Source of the DNA: SAR202 cluster bacterium | Lineage (GTDB): Bacteria > Chloroflexota > Dehalococcoidia > Lucifugimonadales > Lucifugimonadaceae | NCBI GenBank assembly: GCA_016872495.1 | Contig: VGZT01000001.1 | Location: forward strand, 62,001 to 126,000 | Direction of reading: 5' to 3' | Length of the DNA: 64,000 nt | Shown here: positions 34,251-43,599 of the stretch, piece by piece | Numbering within the stretch: the first letter of the stretch is position 1 | Layout of the letters: every line of letters begins with the position of its first letter | Program-made: the position numbers and the translations under genes | The notes under the pieces: generated by a model | Told to the model about the DNA's origin: nothing | Database searches by the model: none | What the model saw: the letters and a program-made list of their open reading frames with translations, nothing else

Positions 34251-35165
34251 TCACATTTCCTTTTCGGCGCGCGCCAGCGCGGCGGCAAGGTCGTCAGGGA
34301 GAGGCGATTCGCACTCGAAGCGCTCGCCAGTGAAGGGGTGGTCGAATGCCAGGTAAGAAGCATGCAGGAACTGGCGCCGCAATCCGTATCCCGGGCGCCC
34401 GTACACGGGGTCGCCCACGATCGGAAAGCCAAGCCCGGCCATGTGCACGCGGATCTGGTGCATGCGGCCGGTCTGGAGAGTGCACAGGACAAGCGTGGTC
34501 GTCGGCAGGTAGCGGATCACGCGGTATCCCGTCCGTGCCGGACGCCCGGTGGTTGTGATCGCCTGGCGCTGCCGTTGACCGGGGTGCCGGCCGACCGGCG
34601 CATCGATCACGCCGCCTTCTGGCACAAGGCGCCCCACCACAAGCGCCGTGTAGCGGCGCAGGATAGTGCGCCCACGGATGCTGGCTGCGAGCAGCTCGGC
34701 TGACTCTGCGGTCTTCGCCACCGCGATAAGGCCGGAGGTGTCCTTGTCCAGCCGGTGAACGATCCCGGGCCGCTCAGGATCGGGGCCCGCGCCCGTGATT
34801 TCCGGGCGCATCTGGAGGAGCACGTCGACCAGCGTGTCGCCGCTGTGCCCGGCCCCGGCATGCACCGGCAGGCCGGCGGGCTTGTCGACGACGAGCATCC
34901 ACTCATCCTCGATCACGACCCGAACCGGAGAGGGAATCTGGGCGCGGGGGCCGGCCGAGAGTTCGCCTGCGACGACGCGGACCCGGGCGCCCGGCGAGAG
35001 TGACATGGCTGGTTTCTGGACGGCGACGCCGTCAACCGTGACGCGGCCGGCCCGGATCGCCTTCTGCGCCTGGGCCCTGGTCAAACCGATGCCTGCCGTG
35101 GAGAGGAAGATGTCCAGGCGGGCGCCCCCATGGGTGACCGTGAGTTCGCCCGGCTCGGTCGTCAA
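34251..35165 (-). CDS. RluA/RluD-family pseudouridine synthase
   Basis: A 304-residue rRNA or tRNA pseudouridine synthase. An N-terminal S4-type domain (RLDIFLSTAGIGLTRAQAQKAIRAG ... VTVDG) is followed by the catalytic domain with HRLDKDTSGLIAVAKT, which contains the catalytic Asp, and GRMHQIRVHMAGLGFPIVGDPVYG. Its start is a TTG overlapping the lspA stop (TTGA), so the two genes are translated together. RluD is the closest guess from the S4 domain, but the exact RNA target cannot be told. Confidence 0.92.
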   Translation of the reverse strand: MTTEPGELTVTHGGARLDIFLSTAGIGLTRAQAQKAIRAGRVTVDGVAVQKPAMSLSPGARVRVVAGELSAGPRAQIPSPVRVVIEDEWMLVVDKPAGLPVHAGAGHSGDTLVDVLLQMRPEITGAGPDPERPGIVHRLDKDTSGLIAVAKTAESAELLAASIRGRTILRRYTALVVGRLVPEGGVIDAPVGRHPGQRQRQAITTTGRPARTGYRVIRYLPTTTLVLCTLQTGRMHQIRVHMAGLGFPIVGDPVYGRPGYGLRRQFLHASYLAFDHPFTGERFECESPLPDDLAAALARAEKEM

Positions 35166-35776
35166 TCCGGTGCGCCGGTATTCGCCCCGCCGGGTAACGG
35201 CGCGTCCCGAGGGGTCGATGCCGCAGACTCCGCTCCCTGTTGGAAGGCGAAATGCCAGGCGAGGATGGCGATCCCGATGACGATCGACGAGTCCGCGATG
35301 TTGAAGATCGGCCACGGGCCTACGTCAAAAAAGTCGACCACGTAGCCCAGGCGCAACCGGTCGAGCAGGTTTCCGAGTGCGCCGCCGAGCTGCAGCCCAA
35401 GCGCGGCACGAAGCAGGGGAAAGGTCATGGCGTTGCGATAGAACCAGACGATGGCGGCGACCGCCACGAACGAGACGATCGTCAGGATCATGGCCTGATC
35501 CTGAAATAACCCGAATGCCATTCCCGTGTTCCGGGCGTAGGTGAGGCGCAGAAACCCCGATTCAGGCCAGGACTCGCCAAGGCGCATGAAGCCGACGATC
35601 AGCACCTTGGTGAACTGGTCGGCCGCGAAAACGGTGATGAGGACCGCCAGCAGCAATGGATCCGAATACCACCGCCGCGCGCGGGTGGGGACCGCTGTGG
35701 ACGTTTCGGGCCCGGTCTTTTCGGCCCCGTCGCCTGCCGGCCCCGCTGCTCCTGGATCGTTCTGGCCGGTCAACAC
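35162..35776 (-). CDS. lspA: Lipoprotein signal peptidase
   Basis: LspA cleaves prolipoproteins before the lipid-modified Cys. The 204-residue protein has four helices, the first Asp motif in LGGALGNLLDRLRLGYVVDF and the second in PWPIFNIADSSIVIG, so the catalytic pair is present. VFAADQFTKVLI and RNTGMAFGL are typical. There is a hydrophilic N-terminal tail of about 35 residues and a similar C-terminal tail. It acts on the lipoproteins of this window such as ActE, the PPIase and CcmH. Confidence 0.93.
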   Translation of the reverse strand: MLTGQNDPGAAGPAGDGAEKTGPETSTAVPTRARRWYSDPLLLAVLITVFAADQFTKVLIVGFMRLGESWPESGFLRLTYARNTGMAFGLFQDQAMILTIVSFVAVAAIVWFYRNAMTFPLLRAALGLQLGGALGNLLDRLRLGYVVDFFDVGPWPIFNIADSSIVIGIAILAWHFAFQQGAESAASTPRDAPLPGGANTGAPD

Positions 35777-35796
35777 CCGGGCACCTTCTCCGCGAT

Positions 35797-36432
35797 CTAC
35801 CGTAATGCACGGACCATGAACTGGGCTACCAGATCGCCGACCCGGCCTTCATGTCCTGCCAGGAAGTGGTCGGCCCCGGGGATCCCAACGATCTCCGGCG
35901 GCCGTGACATCGCCGCCAGCGTCGACTTCAATTCGTCGATACGAACTAGCTTATCTGATTCACCGGCGATCACCTGGCGCGCCCGCTTGTCACTGGCGAT
36001 GGATGACCCCTTGAGAGCGTTAATCGGCGGCGCCACCAGGGCGAGCGCGCGTGCGGCATCCAGATAGTCGAGGGACTTGAGGATCGCTGCCGCGCCGAAC
36101 GAGTAACCCGCCGCCCCGCACTTCTTCGAGTTTACGTGGTCCCACTGCTGGATGACCCAGAAGGCGGTCGCAACGTCGCGAGCCGCGCCGTCGCCGACCG
36201 CGGGCGAACCGTCCCCTGGACGCCGGAAGTTGAAGCGAAGGGAGGCGATTCCGGACTCCGCCAGGTGGTGGCAGATCGCGTACACGACCGGCGAGTCCAT
36301 GGTGCCGCCGAATAACGGGTGCGGGTGGCAGACGACGACCGCCGGGATCTTGCCGGCAGGCTTCACCGGGCCGGCCATGATCCCCTTGACCGCCTCGCCG
36401 TCGACCTCGAACTCAATCGCGCTCTGTCTCAA
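35797..36432 (-). CDS. Alpha/beta hydrolase (dienelactone-hydrolase-like)
   Basis: A 211-residue alpha/beta hydrolase. The oxyanion region reads CHPHPLFGGTMDSP, the nucleophile elbow is GYSFGAA and the catalytic His lies in GADHFLAGHEG; an Asp before it completes the triad (AGESDKLV). This set fits the CocE/DLH-like esterases called 'alpha/beta hydrolase, KDO2-type' in annotation pipelines, but no substrate is known. Confidence 0.85.
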   Translation of the reverse strand: MRQSAIEFEVDGEAVKGIMAGPVKPAGKIPAVVVCHPHPLFGGTMDSPVVYAICHHLAESGIASLRFNFRRPGDGSPAVGDGAARDVATAFWVIQQWDHVNSKKCGAAGYSFGAAAILKSLDYLDAARALALVAPPINALKGSSIASDKRARQVIAGESDKLVRIDELKSTLAAMSRPPEIVGIPGADHFLAGHEGRVGDLVAQFMVRALR

Positions 36433-36543
36433 ATATGACTACATTCCTAGTAGAATGCCCTGCGGCCCGCTTTCCGTAATCGTACGCCGGGGCAGCGCCG
36501 CGCCGCCTCGGTTCGAACGGCGACGATACCTGAGGAACAGACC

Positions 36544-37671
36544 ATGATTCGCGTAGACCTGCGAAGCGACACCGTCACCCACCCGACGCCCGAGATGCGA
36601 CGTGCGATGGCCAAGGCCGAGGTTGGCGACGACGTTTACGGTGATGATCCGACGACGAACCGGCTGCAGGCGCGCGCCGCCGAGATGCTGGGCAAGGAAG
36701 CCGGACTGTTCGTCACCTCGGGCACGCAGGGCAACCTCGTCTCGCTGCTGGCGCATTGCACGCGCGGCGACGCCTTCCTGGTCGGCGACAGGGCCCACAT
36801 TTACCAGTCAGAAGCCGGCGGTACCTCGGTCCTCGGCGGAATCGTGATGAAGACGGTGCCGAACAACGCCGATGGCACGCTGAACCCGGCCGATATCCGG
36901 TCGGCGGGCGCAAAGGGCGATTACCACAAGCCCCGGGTCAAGGTGCTTGCCATCGAGAACACCCAGAACCTTTGCGGCGGCGTCGCTCTTTCACCCAAGC
37001 AGGTCGCGGCCCACGTTGAGGTCGCCCGCGAAATGGGGCTGAAGGTCCACCTGGACGGCGCCCGGCTATTCAACGCCGCCATCTACCACAGGGTGGATGC
37101 CAGGAAGCTCACGGCTGGTGTCGACAGTCTCACGTTCTGCCTCTCCAAAGGCCTGTCGTGCCCGATCGGCTCGGTGATCTGCGGCTCGAAGGAGTTCATC
37201 GACGAAGCCAATCGGTGGCGCAAGATCCTGGGCGGGGGCATGCGCCAGGTCGGCATCATTGCCGCAGCGGGCCTCGTGGCTCTGGACTCGATGATCGACA
37301 GGCTTGCCGAAGATCACGAGAACGCCCGCAAGCTGGCGGCTGGGCTGGCGGAGATCGAGGGACTCGAGCTCGATCCGAAGTCGGTGCAGACGAACATCGT
37401 CAGGTTCAGTGTCCCGTCGGGGAAGGGCGTGCAGATCGCGCGGGGGCTCTATGACGAGGGCGTCTACATCAATCCGGGCGAGATGTCCCTGCGCGTCGTG
37501 ACCCACTACGGGATCGACCGCGAGGACATCGACTACACCCTGGAAGCGGCGCGCAGGGTCGTCGCCGCCGTGATGGGCAAGTCGGTGTCGAGTCCGAAGG
37601 CGGGCCGGAATGGCCGCGCGGCCGCTGGCCAGAACGGCGCTTCAGCGCGCACCGCCGCAGCAAGACGCTAG
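36544..37671 (+). CDS. ltaE: Low-specificity L-threonine aldolase
   Basis: A PLP enzyme cleaving threonine to glycine and acetaldehyde. The 375-residue protein shows [71 protein letters not shown] and the PLP lysine in [13 protein letters not shown]. The C-terminal 40 residues are an Ala/Gly-rich tail not typical of the family. A TAGAAT at 36451-36456 may be its -10. Confidence 0.94.
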   Translation: MIRVDLRSDTVTHPTPEMRRAMAKAEVGDDVYGDDPTTNRLQARAAEMLGKEAGLFVTSGTQGNLVSLLAHCTRGDAFLVGDRAHIYQSEAGGTSVLGGIVMKTVPNNADGTLNPADIRSAGAKGDYHKPRVKVLAIENTQNLCGGVALSPKQVAAHVEVAREMGLKVHLDGARLFNAAIYHRVDARKLTAGVDSLTFCLSKGLSCPIGSVICGSKEFIDEANRWRKILGGGMRQVGIIAAAGLVALDSMIDRLAEDHENARKLAAGLAEIEGLELDPKSVQTNIVRFSVPSGKGVQIARGLYDEGVYINPGEMSLRVVTHYGIDREDIDYTLEAARRVVAAVMGKSVSSPKAGRNGRAAAGQNGASARTAAARR

Positions 37672-37741
37672 CCTGTCCGCACCGCTTTGCATGACCCGGT
37701 GACCAGGGCTTCCAAACGGGCCCGGGTGCAGGCCGGTATAG

Positions 37742-39085
37742 CTATTCCTCAGGTTTGGGCTTTTCGTACTTCTGGCCCCACCACTTGAGCAAACGCTCCC
37801 GGATCGCGATCTCACGGCCTATTTCGGTGGGGAAGTAGTAGCGGCGGCCCGCCAGGTTCTCAGGCAGGTTGTTCGTCGGCACGAAGCCACCGGGGAAGTC
37901 GTGCGCGTACTTGTAGCCGTCGCCGTAGCCCAGATCCTTCATGAGTCCGGTCGTCGGGTTGCGAAGGTGCAGGGGCACCGGGTCGTTCCGGGTCTCGGTC
38001 ACGTCGCTCAGCGCGCGCCCGAGCGCGGCGTAAGAGGCGTTGCTCTTGGGCGCCGACGCCAGGTAGACCGTGGTGTGCGCGAGCAGGATGCGTGCCTCGG
38101 GCCAGCCGGTCAGGTGCACCCCTTGCTGGCAGGCCACCGCAATCGCCAGCGCGCCCGGTTCGGCCAGACCGACGTCCTCAGCTGCTGAGATCACGAGCCT
38201 GCGGGCGATGAATACCGGGTCCTCGCCGGCGTCGACCATGCGGGCGAGCCAGTAGAGCGCCGCATCGGGGTCGGAAGACCTGATCGACTTGATGAAGGCG
38301 GAGATGGTGTCGTAGTGAAGATCGCCCGCGCGGTCGTAGCGCGCCTGGCGTTGCAGGGCGTCCTCCATGGTCTCCAGGGAGACCGGCCGGATCGAGTCCG
38401 CTCCGGCTGCGGTCGCTGCGACCGCAAATTCCAGCGCGTCGAGCGCGACGCGGGCGTCTCCGTTGGCGATGCGGATGAGGAGTTGTCGGGCATCGTCCGC
38501 AATGCTGGCCCCGAGATCGGCCAGGCCCCGTTCTGAGTCCGCCAGCGCCCGGTCAACGAGCCGGGAGATCTGGGCGTCGTCGAGGGCATTGAGGGTAAAG
38601 ACCCGACAGCGCGACAGGAGCGGACCGACCACTTCGAACGACGGGTTCTCGGTCGTTGCGCCGATCAGCGTCACGGTCCCGCTCTCGACGTGCGGGAGGA
38701 GCGCGTCCTGCTGACCGCGATTGAAGCGGTGGATCTCGTCGACGAACAGGATCGTACGAGCGCCCTCCGACCCGAGGCGATCACGGGCGAGTTCGATCAC
38801 CTTCCGAATGTCGGCGACCCCTGAAGTCACCGCGCTGAGGGTCTCGAAATACGACTTCGTCTTCTCGGCGATGACCCGTGCGAGGGTGGTCTTGCCGCTG
38901 CCTGGCGGACCCCAGAGGATCATGGAAGGGATGCGGTCACCGTCGATCGCCATGCGCAGGGCCTTGCCCGGACCGATCAGGTGCTCCTGCCCGGCGATCT
39001 CGTCCATGGTCAGGGGGCGCATGCGCGTAGATAGTGGAGCGCTCTTCGCGAGCAGCTCCTTGCGGCGGTGCTCAAACAGGGTCAT
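37742..39085 (-). CDS. rarA: Replication-associated recombination protein RarA (MgsA)
   Basis: A 447-residue AAA+ clamp-loader-like ATPase acting at stalled forks. Walker A is GPPGSGKTTLARV, the Walker B region is LFVDEIHRFNRGQQDALLPHVE, sensor I is LIGATTENPSFEV, and the C-terminal MgsA domain shows YDTISAFIKSIRGSDP-like (RSSDPDAALYWLARMV) and NDPVPLHLRNPTTGLMK. The ATG overlaps the end of the smr gene by 14 bases. Confidence 0.95.
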   Translation of the reverse strand: MTLFEHRRKELLAKSAPLSTRMRPLTMDEIAGQEHLIGPGKALRMAIDGDRIPSMILWGPPGSGKTTLARVIAEKTKSYFETLSAVTSGVADIRKVIELARDRLGSEGARTILFVDEIHRFNRGQQDALLPHVESGTVTLIGATTENPSFEVVGPLLSRCRVFTLNALDDAQISRLVDRALADSERGLADLGASIADDARQLLIRIANGDARVALDALEFAVAATAAGADSIRPVSLETMEDALQRQARYDRAGDLHYDTISAFIKSIRSSDPDAALYWLARMVDAGEDPVFIARRLVISAAEDVGLAEPGALAIAVACQQGVHLTGWPEARILLAHTTVYLASAPKSNASYAALGRALSDVTETRNDPVPLHLRNPTTGLMKDLGYGDGYKYAHDFPGGFVPTNNLPENLAGRRYYFPTEIGREIAIRERLLKWWGQKYEKPKPEE

Positions 39086-39431
39086 GGCGGCCAGTGTCGC
39101 GCCGGGCGGCAGTCGTGCGTCTCAATTCGACGACGGTCACGCCGTCACCACCCATCCCGTACGAACCGTCGCGATATCGCACAACCAGCGGGTGCCTTGC
39201 CAGCCGTTCCCGCACGGCCTCTCTCAGGACCCCGGCGCCGTGGCCGTGCACGACATGCACCACCAGCAGGCCCGCTGCGTGACACCGTTCGAGATGCCGG
39301 TCGAGCCTGCCAAGCGCGTCGGACGGTCGCAGGCCGTGGAGGTCGACGGTCATTTCGACGTCGAAGTCGATGCGGCGGGGCTCCGGACCGCCACGACTCG
39401 ATGGCCCGGGCATGCGACGGCGGGGCGGCAT
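39072..39431 (-). CDS. Stand-alone Smr-domain protein
   Basis: A 119-residue protein with one Smr domain (MutS2-type nicking/RNA-cleaving fold). Visible blocks are TVDLHGLRPSDALGRLDRHL, VHVVHGHGAGVLREAVRERL and GGDGVTVVEL. The first about 25 residues are a basic linker. It begins four bases after selA ends and overlaps rarA, so selA, smr and rarA are one operon. Whether it is a nuclease is unknown. Confidence 0.88.
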   Translation of the reverse strand: MPPRRRMPGPSSRGGPEPRRIDFDVEMTVDLHGLRPSDALGRLDRHLERCHAAGLLVVHVVHGHGAGVLREAVRERLARHPLVVRYRDGSYGMGGDGVTVVELRRTTAARRDTGRHDPV

Positions 39432-39435
39432 GGCG

Positions 39436-40800
39436 CTACCCGGCCAGCGCGGACTTGATCGCGTCGAGTAGCTCCGCTGTCTCTTCCGGCAGAACGGTGC
39501 GCGGATCGAACAGGACTTCGTCGGCTTCGATCCGGGCCACCACCGGGCGCCCGGCCCGGCGCAGCCGGCCCACGAATGCCTCCGCTGAGCCGGGTGGCCT
39601 GATCGCCAGGACATGGGTTGGCAGCGTCTCGTCGGGCAGGCTGCCGCCGCCCACCGTTGACTTGCTGGCCCGGACCGTGGAGCCGCCGGAGCCGATCGAG
39701 GACTTCCATTCTTGAGCCCGCGCCTTGAGCGCGGAGGGGGTCGCCGAGATCATCTGCCACACGGGAAGGTCCGCCTCGGCGGTCCCACGCGAGTAGCTGA
39801 GCAGGGTCGCCGACAACGCCGCGAGCGTGACCTTCTCGACGCGTACCGCTCTGGCCAGGGGGTGTTTTGCCAGGACATCCACGTGCTTTCTTTTGCCGAC
39901 CACGATACCCGCCTGCGGACCGCCGAGCAGCTTGTCACCGGAAAAGAAGGCAAGGTCGGCGCCCTGCGCCACGCTCTCCTGGACCATGGGTTCGCGCGGG
40001 AGGCCAAAACGGGAGGTGTCGAGCAGGGCCCCGCTGCCAAGGTCGTGGAAAGCCACGAGTCCCCGCTCGGAAGCGAGCCGGGACAGGACCTGGATATCGG
40101 TCGAATGCGTGAAGCCGCGAATAGCGAAGTTGCTCTGGTGCACCTTCAGCAGGACTGCGGTTTCCGGCGTAATCGCGGCCTCGTAGTCAGCTACGTAGGT
40201 CCGGTTCGTCGTTCCTACCTCAATGAGCCGTGCGCCGGACTGGCGCAGGACGTCCGGGACCCTGAAGCCGCCGCCGATCTCAACCGCCTCGCCACGCGAG
40301 ACCACCACCGCCCGGTCCCTGGCGAAGGCGGTGAGCCCCAGCATCAACGCGGACGCGTTGTTGTTTACGACCAGGCCGGCCTCGGCGCCGGTCACCTGCG
40401 CCAGGAGTGAGGAGATGTGGGCCTGCCGCGAGCCCCTCCGGCCGGTCTCGAGGTCCAGCTCGAGGTCCGTGTAGCCGGCGGCAACCTCCGCCGCAGCTTC
40501 GACCGCCGCCCGGCTCAGCGGGGCTCGGCCAAGGTTGGTGTGCAGGATTACCCCGGTCGCGTTGATCACGCGCCGGGGCCACGGCGCCAGCGCGCGGTGA
40601 ACGCGGCTGAGGACGGCGTTCACCAGTTCCTCGATCTGTGGCGCCTCGCCGCCGGACTTGACGCCCGCCCTGGCCAGCTCAAGCTCGAGGCGGACCATTC
40701 CGGCCACGGCGTCATGCGAATAGGCGGCGGAGAGGTCACTGATCTCGCGCACGCCGAGGAGGCGTTCTACGCTCGGGAGCGACCGCAGGCGAGAATTCAT
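39436..40800 (-). CDS. selA: L-seryl-tRNA(Sec) selenium transferase
   Basis: SelA converts Ser-tRNA(Sec) to Sec-tRNA(Sec) using selenophosphate and PLP. The 454-residue protein shows RSLPSVERLL at the N-terminus, NATGVILHTNLGRAPLS, LVVNNNASALML, LLKVHQSNFAIRGF, FHDLGSGALLD and the PLP lysine in FFSGDKLLGGPQAGI. GAGGTGA precedes the ATG. It heads an operon with smr and rarA. Its presence confirms that the in-frame TGA codons of fdhA and the SelW-like gene are decoded as Sec. selB and selD, which often accompany it, are not in the window. Confidence 0.95.
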   Translation of the reverse strand: MNSRLRSLPSVERLLGVREISDLSAAYSHDAVAGMVRLELELARAGVKSGGEAPQIEELVNAVLSRVHRALAPWPRRVINATGVILHTNLGRAPLSRAAVEAAAEVAAGYTDLELDLETGRRGSRQAHISSLLAQVTGAEAGLVVNNNASALMLGLTAFARDRAVVVSRGEAVEIGGGFRVPDVLRQSGARLIEVGTTNRTYVADYEAAITPETAVLLKVHQSNFAIRGFTHSTDIQVLSRLASERGLVAFHDLGSGALLDTSRFGLPREPMVQESVAQGADLAFFSGDKLLGGPQAGIVVGKRKHVDVLAKHPLARAVRVEKVTLAALSATLLSYSRGTAEADLPVWQMISATPSALKARAQEWKSSIGSGGSTVRASKSTVGGGSLPDETLPTHVLAIRPPGSAEAFVGRLRRAGRPVVARIEADEVLFDPRTVLPEETAELLDAIKSALAG

Positions 40801-40882
40801 GGGGTCACCTCATCCGTAACGGGCAGGCTACTAGCATAGGCGCGGCAGGCCTCCGGCTGACCCGGCCCGGGACCTTCCGTGG

Positions 40883-41371
40883 TCATGCCGGTTGCTCGCT
40901 TTCTCCCGGTCCCAGGTGCACGAATACTAGCTCGGTGTCGTCCGGGCCCAGGTAGTGAAGAACGCCGCTCAGCCTCCAATCCAGCTTCCTGCGCGGCCAC
41001 TGCAACGGATGATTGGAGAGGGTGGTCGATGTCCAGAGGCGCCGCGTGCGGCAGGAGCGCCGAGCGCGTCCGGCCAGTGCGGTCGCTATCCCCTGGCGTC
41101 GGTGCGAGTCGGCGGCCCGGAGCGTCGGGATCAAGCCCTCCTCGAAGAATGAGTGCTCCAATACGCACCATCCGACCACCGTGTGGTTGTCGAGCGCGAC
41201 CTGAAGGTCCCCGTTGCCTGCCCGGCGCGTCGGGGCGTCGGCGGTAGGGAAAGGGTGAATCCCGCCTGGCCTGAATTCCCCGCACCGGCGCGCGGTGGCT
41301 ACGGTCAGCCGCTCTGTACGTGATTTTGCCCGCATCTGGCATGGCGATTCAATGATATTGCGTGGAGTCAT
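40883..41371 (-). CDS. GNAT-family N-acetyltransferase
   Basis: A protein of up to 162 residues of the GNAT fold. The acetyl-CoA loop is visible as ADSHRRQGIATALAGRARR (an RRQGIATAL A-motif); the N-terminal half gives VALDNHTVVGWCVLEHSFFEEGLI. The start is unclear: ATG at 41371 and at 41335 lie in one frame, neither with a strong ribosome site. The substrate is unknown. It lies upstream of selA but is separated by 82 bases. Confidence 0.7.
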   Translation of the reverse strand: MTPRNIIESPCQMRAKSRTERLTVATARRCGEFRPGGIHPFPTADAPTRRAGNGDLQVALDNHTVVGWCVLEHSFFEEGLIPTLRAADSHRRQGIATALAGRARRSCRTRRLWTSTTLSNHPLQWPRRKLDWRLSGVLHYLGPDDTELVFVHLGPGESEQPA

Positions 41372-41423
41372 TCCTGCATCTGGCCAGTGGCGGCGTGGAG
41401 CGCCTGAGGATCACCTCCTCGCA

Positions 41424-41452
41424 TTGCCGGATCATTCCCGCGCAGTTAGAAT
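41424..41452 (+). promoter_or_regulatory. Promoter of coaE
   Basis: TTGCCG (41424-41429) and TAGAAT (41447-41452) are separated by 17 bases. The transcript would start about 25 bases before the coaE ATG. Confidence 0.65.
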
Positions 41453-41483
41453 CCTCATTTGGCGTCTGAAGACGCTTCAAAGC

Positions 41484-42089
41484 ATGGTAGTTATCGGTCT
41501 AACGGGCGGCATAGGTTCAGGCAAAAGCGAGGCTGCTCGAATCCTGGAGCAGTTGGGTGCGGTGGTCGTCAACGCTGATCGCGTCGGCCACGCAACGTAC
41601 CGTTCCGGGACCAGTACCTGGCATGCGATCGTCCAGGCCTTTGGGCTCGAGGTCGTCGGCCATGACGGCGAGATCGACCGCAGGCGCCTGGGCGCGATCG
41701 TCTTCGGGGACCCCGGCCGGTTGAAGCGATTGAACGAGATCGTATGGCCGGCCATTCGCCAGGCGCTCGAAGCCCGGATAGCCAGGGAGCGGCACGACGA
41801 CAGCTCGGCGGCGATTGTGATTGAGGCGGCGGTCTTGCTGGAAGCCGGTTGGGACGACCTTGTCGATGAGGTCTGGGTTGTTGATGCACCCGAGCCGGAG
41901 GTACAGTCCCGTTTGGTCGCCAGGGGCATGTCCCGGGAGGACGTGCGGGCCAGGTCGCAGTTTCAGCTCTCTCGAGACGAACGCAACGGGAGGGCACAGG
42001 TCCTGATCAGGAACGACACCGACCTCAAGGGATTGGAAGTGGCCATCCGCAAAGCGTGGGACGGCCGGCTAGAAAAAAGGCGTAGGTAG
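41484..42089 (+). CDS. coaE: Dephospho-CoA kinase
   Basis: CoaE performs the last step of CoA synthesis. The 201-residue protein begins MVVIGLTGGIGSGKSEAARI, the P-loop, and shows VVNADRVGHATY, FGDPGRLKRLNEIVWP and DEVWVVDAP. The ATG at 41484 starts just before the P-loop; an in-frame ATG further upstream would overlap the promoter and the divergent GNAT gene. Two bases separate it from the MoxR-type ATPase gene. Confidence 0.93.
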   Translation: MVVIGLTGGIGSGKSEAARILEQLGAVVVNADRVGHATYRSGTSTWHAIVQAFGLEVVGHDGEIDRRRLGAIVFGDPGRLKRLNEIVWPAIRQALEARIARERHDDSSAAIVIEAAVLLEAGWDDLVDEVWVVDAPEPEVQSRLVARGMSREDVRARSQFQLSRDERNGRAQVLIRNDTDLKGLEVAIRKAWDGRLEKRRR

Positions 42090-42091
42090 GA

Positions 42092-42973
42092 ATGGCGCAA
42101 GTCCAGGCAACGAGCTACCGGGAATATCGGATCGAAGAGTACGTAGTGGCTCGAGAGCCCTTCTACGTCCCGCAGTCGGATGAGATCGAGATCTTCACGG
42201 CCGCCTACAAGCAGCGGATTCCGGTCCTCCTCAAAGGCCCCACTGGGGTCGGGAAGACCAGGTTCGTCGAGTACATGGCGTGGCGACTCGGCCAGTCGAT
42301 GGGCGGCAAGGGCAGCAAGGCCAATGGCGCCAAGCCGGGGATCCCGCTCGTGACGGTTGCCTGTCACGAGGACCTGACGGCGTCCGACCTGGTGGGGCGC
42401 TACCTCCTCGACACCGATGGCACGCGCTGGCTGGACGGTCCGCTTACCCGGGCCGTGAAGGCGGGCGGTATCTGCTATCTCGATGAAGTCGTGGAGGCCC
42501 GCAAGGACACCACGGTCATTGTTCACCCTCTCACGGACCACCGGCGCGTGCTAACGATCGACAAGCTCGGCCAGATCATCGAGGCCGACCCGGGCTTTCT
42601 GATGGTGATCTCGTACAACCCGGGCTACCAGACCGCCCTCAAGGACCTGAAGCACTCCACGCGCCAGCGATTCGTCGCGCTGGAATTCAGCTTCCCCAGG
42701 CCGGAGGTAGAGACCAAGATCATCGTCCACGAGGCTGGCGTCGACGAAGACACGGCCGAACAGCTGGCGAAGCTGGGCGAGAAGGTACGCAACCTGGGCG
42801 ACTACGGCCTTGGTGAAGGGGCCAGCACGCGTGTCCTGATCTACGCGGGTCGACTGATGAACGAGGGCGTGCCCGCCCGAAGGGCGTGCCAGGTAGCCGT
42901 CACCTGGGGAATCACCGACGACGCCCAGCTCCAGCGGAGCGTCGATGAGGTGGTCACGTCGATCTTCGCGTAG
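42092..42973 (+). CDS. MoxR-family AAA+ ATPase (CbbQ/NorQ type)
   Basis: A 293-residue MoxR AAA+ chaperone. Walker A is GPTGVGKT (about residues 49-56) in PVLLKGPTGVGKTRFVEYMA, and the Walker B region is GGICYLDEVVEARKDTT. The C-terminal domain (VTWGITDDAQLQRSVDE) resembles CbbQ/NirQ/NorQ. Such proteins form a ring with a VWA partner and remodel a client enzyme. Its partner is the large VWA protein at 43592, separated only by a Nudix gene. Confidence 0.92.
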   Translation: MAQVQATSYREYRIEEYVVAREPFYVPQSDEIEIFTAAYKQRIPVLLKGPTGVGKTRFVEYMAWRLGQSMGGKGSKANGAKPGIPLVTVACHEDLTASDLVGRYLLDTDGTRWLDGPLTRAVKAGGICYLDEVVEARKDTTVIVHPLTDHRRVLTIDKLGQIIEADPGFLMVISYNPGYQTALKDLKHSTRQRFVALEFSFPRPEVETKIIVHEAGVDEDTAEQLAKLGEKVRNLGDYGLGEGASTRVLIYAGRLMNEGVPARRACQVAVTWGITDDAQLQRSVDEVVTSIFA

Positions 42974-42975
42974 CG

Positions 42976-43599
42976 GTGGATACCCGGGCGGGATCCATGG
43001 CCCCGGCCGGCGCCCTCGACCGGCTTGAAAGGTCGATGCGCGCCATCCAGGCGGTGCACCCGAAGAGCCGCTGGCCGGAGCCGGAGGCGGCGGTCGCCGC
43101 TCTGATCTGGGACGTCAAGCGCGCTCCGTCGCTTGTGCTGATGCGGCGGTCCATGCTCGTCCACCACTACAAGGGGCACATCGCGTTTCCCGGTGGCTCC
43201 CGGGAGCGTGAGGACTCTTCGCTCCGGGATACTGCGATACGGGAAACGGTCGAGGAGCTCGGGGTAAGGTCCGAAGATATCGAGCTGTGGGGTGACCTCG
43301 ATTCGGTCACGACCAGCGACGGGATGACGGTTAGACCGTTCACGGGCCGTCTGAATCCTGCCGCGATCCTTGACCCGGACCCGGGCGAGGTCGGCTCGAT
43401 CCTGACGGTAGCCGTGCAGGACCTGATTCGCATCGATTCTGAGCGGGACGAGACGAGGCTTATCGACGGCAAGCTGATCAGCCGTCCGGCCTATTCTTAT
43501 AATGGCAACGTGGTGTGGGGCGCCACTGCTCGCATCCTTGCCCAGTTGATCCCAATCGCCCGATCGGCGTGGGAAGAAGCGGGACGACCGATTGAGTAA
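42976..43599 (+). CDS. Nudix hydrolase (CoA pyrophosphatase-like)
   Basis: A 207-residue Nudix protein. The Nudix box spans about residues 73-95 (GGSREREDSSLRDTAIRETVEELG), and the upstream HYKGHIAFPGG resembles the UPF0035/CoA box of NudL-type CoA diphosphatases. The GTG start lies two bases after the ATPase stop; its stop overlaps the VWA gene's start by eight bases, so all three are translated as one unit. Whether its substrate is CoA is inferred. Confidence 0.85.
   Translation: MDTRAGSMAPAGALDRLERSMRAIQAVHPKSRWPEPEAAVAALIWDVKRAPSLVLMRRSMLVHHYKGHIAFPGGSREREDSSLRDTAIRETVEELGVRSEDIELWGDLDSVTTSDGMTVRPFTGRLNPAAILDPDPGEVGSILTVAVQDLIRIDSERDETRLIDGKLISRPAYSYNGNVVWGATARILAQLIPIARSAWEEAGRPIE

Noticed and set aside
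36505-36545. tRNA-like GGTTCGAAC in front of ltaE
   Set aside because: No 5-bp T-stem can be formed around it and no acceptor or anticodon arm is present.
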